This document shows positions 7,104-10,228 of a stretch of 10,228 nucleotides of DNA, piece after piece; position 1 is the stretch's first letter; every line of letters begins with the position of its first letter. Below the pieces are notes generated by a model. That model ran no database searches, was not told the origin of the DNA, and saw nothing but the letters and a program-made list of their open reading frames with translations. A program made the position numbers and the translations under genes. Origin of the DNA: Candidatus Baldrarchaeum yapensis (GTDB lineage Archaea > Asgardarchaeota > Baldrarchaeia > Baldrarchaeales > Baldrarchaeaceae); the NCBI GenBank assembly GCA_016840465.1, contig JAEOSH010000067.1, forward strand, positions 1 through 10,228. The letters run 5' to 3'.

Positions 7104-7506
7104 CACTAACATATTCCTTGAGGTCATGCTGTCACGGAAAAGAAAGAAGGAGTGCAAGGCCCTTCTCAGAGAACTTATGAACGGCAGGATCAGGGGTGTG
7201 GTGACCGATTTTTCGGTGCACTCCATCATGATAATAATGGAGGGTTTCGGGAAACTTAGCGAGTTGGAGGTCTTTCTGAGAAGCCTCAGAAGGTACAAGG
7301 GACTGTACGTTTATAAAACATCAATCGCTGACAACCTGAAGGCGGTTAAAATATGCAAGGATAAGGGATTGGACATCGATGATGCAATCCAATACGCGGC
7401 GGCCCTATCAATAAACGCAGAAGCAATCGTCTCATTTGATAGCGACTTTGATGGACTGAAGATTCCCAGAATTGAGCCTTACCAGATAATTAAGCGCCAA
7501 AAATAG
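7090..7506 (+). CDS. vapC: VapC-type PIN-domain ribonuclease toxin
   Basis: 138 aa, the usual size of a single PIN domain. VapC toxins are Mg-dependent RNases that cut tRNA or rRNA and stop growth when the antitoxin is lost. The acidic residues of the PIN site are seen: D5 in YLVDTNIFLE, a mid-chain acidic residue (probably E51), D97/D98 in GLDIDDAIQYAAAL, and D117/D119 in IVSFDSDFDGL. ATG 7090 lies inside the end of vapB, with a GGTTGTGA-like SD 2 nt before it. The active site looks complete, so the toxin is probably intact. The actual RNA target cannot be read from the sequence. T-rich runs after 7660 could end the transcript. Confidence 0.9.
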   Translation: MYLVDTNIFLEVMLSRKRKKECKALLRELMNGRIRGVVTDFSVHSIMIIMEGFGKLSELEVFLRSLRRYKGLYVYKTSIADNLKAVKICKDKGLDIDDAIQYAAALSINAEAIVSFDSDFDGLKIPRIEPYQIIKRQK

Positions 7507-7775
7507 CATAACAGAGGCTTGCTCATAAGGATAATAATTTAGCAACTTAAATTGCCATACATCACTCGATAAAAACTTCCGTATAGTTAAAGGAGGCAGG
7601 AATTCTATAAGCAGAGATCCTTCATTGCAACTTTCCGGCACTGAAGCTGTTTCATAATTTTATAAAAATTTTTTGTTTACTAAGCTATAAAGCAAAGTTT
7701 TTTACACACATTTTTTACAATACAGTTCTACGTGGAGTAAGGATGCTCTTAATAAATTATAAAGCAACCTCCGCA
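7507..7775. other. A/T-rich convergent intergenic region
   Basis: No gene is supported. It contains poly-T tracts (about 7664-7674, 7697-7703, 7711-7716) that could terminate vapBC, the right copy of the 24-bp repeat, a 10-bp direct repeat TATAAAGCAA (7686-7695 and 7758-7767), and AGTTCTACG (7724-7732) whose reverse complement occurs at 7780-7788 inside the end of the next gene. Confidence 0.5.
7639..7662 (+). repeat. Right copy of 24-bp direct repeat flanking vapBC
   Basis: Matches 6699-6722 at 20 of 24 positions, in the same orientation. Lies 133 bp after the vapC stop. Confidence 0.5.
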
Positions 7776-9380
7776 CTACCGTAGAACTTTAGTAATTACT
7801 AATGTTTTAATAAATCTCCGCAACGTCCTAATATTGATCTTGGAGTATACCTTCTCGATAACTCCAGGGTCTTTTCCAAAATCTTCTAACCATCCCTCCA
7901 TGGCATTTATCGCTTTCGTAGTCAACTTACTGATTACTTTACGTATTAATGGGTTCTTTATACTTGATAGAAGCCTCGGATATATCTCGTAGGAGAATTT
8001 AATACTTAATCTCCAACCAGCTACCATAGCATCTATAGCTTCTTGAGGTAGCCTCTCAAGTGTTATAAACTCCCTATAACCACTTCTCTCAATCATAGTA
8101 CCTCCAATAGGTATCAGGAGTAATGGAAATGTCCAGCCCTTAAACCCCTCCTCTCTCAGCCTATCAATTAATTCGGTTGTTAATGTGTAGTCATCAGGTG
8201 TTGCATCTGGGAAGCCTATTATATATGTAAAGCATGGGTACCAGTAATTGTCATTAATTAACTTGCTACCACTTATTACTAAATCCCACCACTCGTTAGG
8301 TTTCCATGGATAAGACTTACCACTAAAGTACTTCGCAACTATCCTTGGACTGCCGCTCTCGATGCCTACTTGAGGGAATAACGGTCTGTCATCACTCAAT
8401 TCATTAACTTCACTTATGTACCTGACGGCTTCCTTAGCAATTAAAGCGGTGGATAACGTCACATGGCTAAACCCTACAGGATCCTCAATGTGATACTCAC
8501 GTGCTAAGTCAATCACTCGATCAAATAACTTCTTAATAGCGCTTAAGTTGGGTCTTAAGCCATTGGCGCCGTAGAGTAGTATGTCTTCGGTAGCGAATCC
8601 TACAGCCTTAATACCTGACCTTAAGTTGACCTTGACCTCCTTTATTATGGTCTCTAAAGGTACTGATCGAAAATCGAACATTGTTGGACTACAGAATCTA
8701 CATCTCCTGGGACATCCCCTAGTAACTTGAACTATTCCGTTCCTTGACGGTGTTATTATGGGTGGTATCAAGTTGGGTGGTACAGATTCTCCGATGACAT
8801 ACCTAGGCGTCTCCTTACCATCTAGGATGTCCTTAACTATCTTGGGGAATGTTAACTCGCCCTCGCCCTCAAATAATACATCAATATCGTACTTATCCTC
8901 AAGCCCTTTAAGTTGCCAAACACCTGGTCCACCAACAACCACCTTAAATTTATACTTCTTCTTAAGATTTCTGACGGTAGTCATCAACTTCTCAAACTCA
9001 TAGTGGGTACACGTATCCCCACCGCCACTAAGTACTCTTAAAGTCCATGAAACAGGCGCTAATCCCATAGGATCTAATACATGAATACCTACTACAGCCG
9101 TATCTTCACCTACTACTCGACTTAAGTAATTAGGAGGTACTACGTAGATGTCCTCATGCTTAAAACCATTAGCTAATAGTGCTGCTTCAACCTTACATAG
9201 GGGATAGGGAGCAAATGGAGCCCTGCCATTAGTTAAGGGTACTGGAGGTGATAGAAACCTGTACTGAATGAATGCTGGCACTAATCTGTAGGGTAAGCAG
9301 AGACCAAAGCCTAATGCATCTAAACCACTGAAGTCCGTGAATGTAGCTTGATCACTGGTTAGAACGACTTTAAAACTGAT
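7776..9380 (-). CDS. B12-binding-domain/radical SAM protein, apparent ATC start
   Basis: About 534 aa. The radical SAM cluster motif is TRGCPRRCRFC (C223, C227, C230 from the ATC start), which holds a 4Fe-4S cluster that cleaves SAM. GIESGSPRI is a later SAM-site block. Before it lies a Rossmann-like domain of the B12-binding type (VVVGGPG about 147-153, FEGEGE about 170-175), but I see no DxHxxG cobalamin motif, so cobalamin binding is uncertain. The first GTG (9279-9281) cannot be the true start: the frame upstream encodes KVVLTSDQATFTDFSG and GFGLCLPYRLVP, the conserved opening of this archaeal family. It reaches an ATC (9378-9380) with GGAGGTG 6 nt before it and a stop three codons upstream of the SD-spaced site. 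Substrate is unknown. Leu codons are mostly TTA, unlike neighbours, suggesting transfer. Confidence 0.85.
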   Translation of the reverse strand: MSFKVVLTSDQATFTDFSGLDALGFGLCLPYRLVPAFIQYRFLSPPVPLTNGRAPFAPYPLCKVEAALLANGFKHEDIYVVPPNYLSRVVGEDTAVVGIHVLDPMGLAPVSWTLRVLSGGGDTCTHYEFEKLMTTVRNLKKKYKFKVVVGGPGVWQLKGLEDKYDIDVLFEGEGELTFPKIVKDILDGKETPRYVIGESVPPNLIPPIITPSRNGIVQVTRGCPRRCRFCSPTMFDFRSVPLETIIKEVKVNLRSGIKAVGFATEDILLYGANGLRPNLSAIKKLFDRVIDLAREYHIEDPVGFSHVTLSTALIAKEAVRYISEVNELSDDRPLFPQVGIESGSPRIVAKYFSGKSYPWKPNEWWDLVISGSKLINDNYWYPCFTYIIGFPDATPDDYTLTTELIDRLREEGFKGWTFPLLLIPIGGTMIERSGYREFITLERLPQEAIDAMVAGWRLSIKFSYEIYPRLLSSIKNPLIRKVISKLTTKAINAMEGWLEDFGKDPGVIEKVYSKINIRTLRRFIKTLVITKVLR

Positions 9381-9386
9381 TTCCTA

Positions 9387-9393
9387 CACCTCC
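9387..9393 (-). promoter_or_regulatory. Shine-Dalgarno sequence that defines the radical SAM start
   Basis: GGAGGTG on the minus strand, a near-perfect match to the archaeal anti-SD, followed by TAGGAA and then ATC at 9380. No ATG, GTG or TTG in the gene's frame lies at a usable distance, and the in-frame TAG in the spacer rules out a start further up. A TTTTTATTA box at about 9431-9439 would give a leader of about 30 nt. Confidence 0.7.
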
Positions 9394-9409
9394 CACGCTA
9401 TACTGTAAC

Positions 9410-9472
9410 ATGAGATGTTGTGTTGTTGTAATAAAAATTATATTAGCATCCCCTCTTGGCCTCGAGCTCACT
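9410..9472 (+). pseudogene. Possible 5' fragment of an interrupted gene
   Basis: ATG 9410 opens a frame that reads VVVIKIILASPLGLELT and runs straight into the left end of the insertion element at 9473. The pattern (hydrophobic first strand, then a small-residue turn) resembles the opening of DsrE/F-like proteins. Only 21 codons are available, so this is a weak call, made because a matching fragment follows the element. Confidence 0.25.
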
Positions 9473-9492
9473 AAAAGGTTGTCTTTTGTCAA
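9473..9492 (+). repeat. Left terminal inverted repeat of the 462-bp element
   Basis: Perfect 20-bp inverted match to 9915-9934. The transposase start codon at 9507 follows 15 bp later. Confidence 0.85.
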
Positions 9493-9506
9493 GCCAACGA
9501 TTGCCT

Positions 9507-9866
9507 ATGACAAGTGTGCGAAAAAGTAGAAGGGCGCGGCCAGCACCGTATACTGCCAGACAAACCAACTGACAGGAGAGGATATATCATATCTAACCAT
9601 ATCCACTGCCGGAAACTGCATGATGGCGTTCCAAAGGGGCATCGACTTTCAGGTGAAGCGATCGTGTGTGATTTCATGCTGTATTCCCGTCGGGCGGCCG
9701 GGGTTTCTCGGCCCGGAGGTATCGTAGGAGGAAGATCGGCGGGCACGGGGCGGCGGTATTCGATCGGGTTCAGGAGATACTGTACAGGGATCCGGAGAAT
9801 GTGGCCTTGTTTGCTGTTTTCAGGGCAGCGCATAACGTTAGACGGATGCTGAAGCTAGAGGACTAG
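9507..9866 (+). pseudogene. Decayed transposase inside the 462-bp element
   Basis: ATG 9507 gives MTSVRKSRRARPAPYTARQTN and then TGA; another frame continues from the same point as QTNQLTGEDISYLTISTAGN, which suggests one frameshift. The original frame resumes at about 9672 and ends at TAG 9864 with GFSARRYRRRKIGGHGAAVF and ENVALFAVFRAAHNVRRM, a basic, helical tail of the kind seen at transposase ends. About 120 codons remain, against 300 or more for most transposases, so the middle, including any catalytic acidic residues, is gone. The reading rests on frame continuity and composition, not on a recognised family. Confidence 0.5.
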
Positions 9867-9914
9867 CTGGCCTCCTCCGTGCGGATAGGTGGTGGGCTGA
9901 TTGAGGTGTGGTGT

Positions 9915-9934
9915 TTGACAAAAGACAACCTTTT
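9915..9934 (-). repeat. Right terminal inverted repeat of the 462-bp element
   Basis: TTGACAAAAGACAACCTTTT, exact reverse complement of 9473-9492, 48 bp after the transposase stop codon. Confidence 0.85.
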
Positions 9935-9935
9935 G

Positions 9936-10004
9936 ATGGCTCTTTTAGCCCTTAAGATTTTAAAGATGGGTAGAAATGTCAAGATATTATTCTACAATCT
10001 ATAA
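9936..10004 (+). pseudogene. Possible 3' continuation of the interrupted gene
   Basis: Immediately after the right end of the element the sequence reads MALLALKILKMGRNVKILF and stops at TAA 10002. An amphipathic helix, a G-R/H-x-V turn and a hydrophobic strand is the second helix-strand step expected after the fragment at 9410-9472, as in DsrE/F-like folds. The frames of the two pieces differ, and the second insertion remnant begins only 16 bp after the stop. Coding status is unproven. Confidence 0.25.
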
Positions 10005-10020
10005 TAACAGCATGAACCTA

Positions 10021-10062
10021 CTGAAAGGTTATTGCTTGCTAAGCCGATGATTTCCTATGACA
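10021..10062 (+). mobile_element. Left end of a second, diverged copy of the same element type
   Basis: 32 of 42 positions match 9471-9512 in the same orientation, including AAGCC, the block around the ATG (CCTATGACAA) and GAAAGGTT at the tip; the middle of the terminal repeat has diverged. An ATG at 10057 opens MTKVKKRCRWHCNMS, comparable with MTSVRKSRRAR of the first copy, and stays open to the window edge. The remainder of the copy, if present, lies beyond the window. Confidence 0.55.
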
Positions 10063-10111
10063 AAAGTTAAAAAAAGATGCAGATGGCACTGTAATATGTC
10101 AATACTAAAAT

Positions 10112-10228
10112 TTACAAAGGCACACCGATGCTCGGCCACGCCCAACACGTTCCATAAAATTCACATGTTCTCCTTATCCTCCACAAACCCTCTCTTTCAA
10201 AAACTACGCTTGCTCTCCTCGTATCAAC
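10112..10228 (-). CDS. Possible 3' end of an unidentified gene running off the right edge
   Basis: On the minus strand a frame is open from the edge to TAA at 10112-10114, 38 codons, reading ASVVFEREGLWRIRRTCEF and then YGTCWAWPSIGVPL. Codon choice (AGG, AGA, GAG, GCG) is like the chromosomal genes at the left. No family recognised. The plus strand is also open here, as the tail of the second insertion remnant, so the choice is uncertain. Confidence 0.28.
   Translation of the reverse strand, partial: VDTRRASVVFEREGLWRIRRTCEFYGTCWAWPSIGVPL

Larger units (their letters stand above)
9473..9934 (+). mobile_element. Short insertion element, internally deleted, with 20-bp terminal inverted repeats
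   Basis: The first 20 bases, AAAAGGTTGTCTTTTGTCAA, are the exact reverse complement of the last 20 (9915-9934). The element is 462 bp, too short for an active IS, and carries a broken transposase frame. It is therefore a non-autonomous, MITE-like or decayed copy. No clear target-site duplication is visible at the edges (GAGCTCACT on the left, GATGGCTCTT on the right). The interior is much richer in G and C than the flanks. IS family not recognised. Confidence 0.75.

Noticed and set aside
7432-7641. Minus-strand frame across the end of vapC and the intergenic region
   Set aside because: Half of it is antisense to the PIN active site, there is no SD, and the rest is low-complexity A/T-rich DNA.
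7724-7788. 9-bp inverted repeat as a terminator hairpin
   Set aside because: The loop would be 47 bases and one arm lies inside the radical SAM coding end; archaeal termination relies mainly on T-runs, which are present separately.
9489-9852. Two overlapping frames of about 112-114 codons on opposite strands inside the insertion element
   Set aside because: Long only because the element is G/C-rich there; neither starts where the element's conserved ATG (9507) does, and neither reads like a known protein. The frameshifted plus-strand reading from 9507 is better supported by the second copy.
1-10228. CRISPR array, rRNA or integrase with attachment site
   Set aside because: No regularly spaced repeats, no rRNA-like segment and no recombinase motif were seen on either strand.

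Overview
The window looks like a piece of a thermophilic archaeal chromosome. The evidence is an archaeal-type threonyl-tRNA synthetase, an ATPase of the archaeal DUF234 class, a VapBC pair, promoters with TATA boxes, GTG and TTG starts, leaderless as well as Shine-Dalgarno (SD)-led genes, and Arg codons dominated by AGG/AGA. The phylum cannot be fixed from sequence alone; a TACK-type archaeon is my best guess. No rRNA, tRNA or CRISPR array was seen.

Left part (1-6640) is ordinary, tightly packed chromosome. It holds the 3' part of thrS; convergent to it a RuBisCO-superfamily gene that is best read as a RuBisCO-like protein (form IV) and not a carboxylase; a divergent AAA-type ATPase with a nuclease-like C-terminal domain; an HPF/RaiA-type ribosome-associated protein; a small A/T-rich orphan ORF; a branched-chain aminotransferase (ilvE); and, tail to tail with it, an enoyl-CoA hydratase whose stop codon abuts that of ilvE. 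The last two would fit amino-acid and acyl-CoA metabolism, but they lie on opposite strands and are not an operon.

Right part (6640-10228) is accessory in character. A vapBC toxin-antitoxin operon has a perfect 10-bp inverted repeat placed between its TATA box and start codon, and the operon is flanked by imperfect 24-bp direct repeats. Next comes a B12-domain/radical SAM gene rich in TTA leucine codons. Its conserved N-terminus runs 33 codons past the first usable GTG, back to an ATC codon placed exactly where an SD sequence predicts the start. The last kilobase is insertion-sequence debris: a 462-bp element with 20-bp perfect terminal inverted repeats around a frameshifted, internally deleted transposase, then the diverged left end of a second related element. 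Between and beside them are short coding-like fragments that may be an interrupted gene. A possible 3' end of a further minus-strand gene runs off the right edge.

The most unusual items are the RuBisCO-like protein (K201/D203/E204 kept, but K177, H294, R295, H298 and H327 lost), the ATC start with its SD, and the layered insertion-sequence remnants. I did not find a multi-gene system that I would call new.
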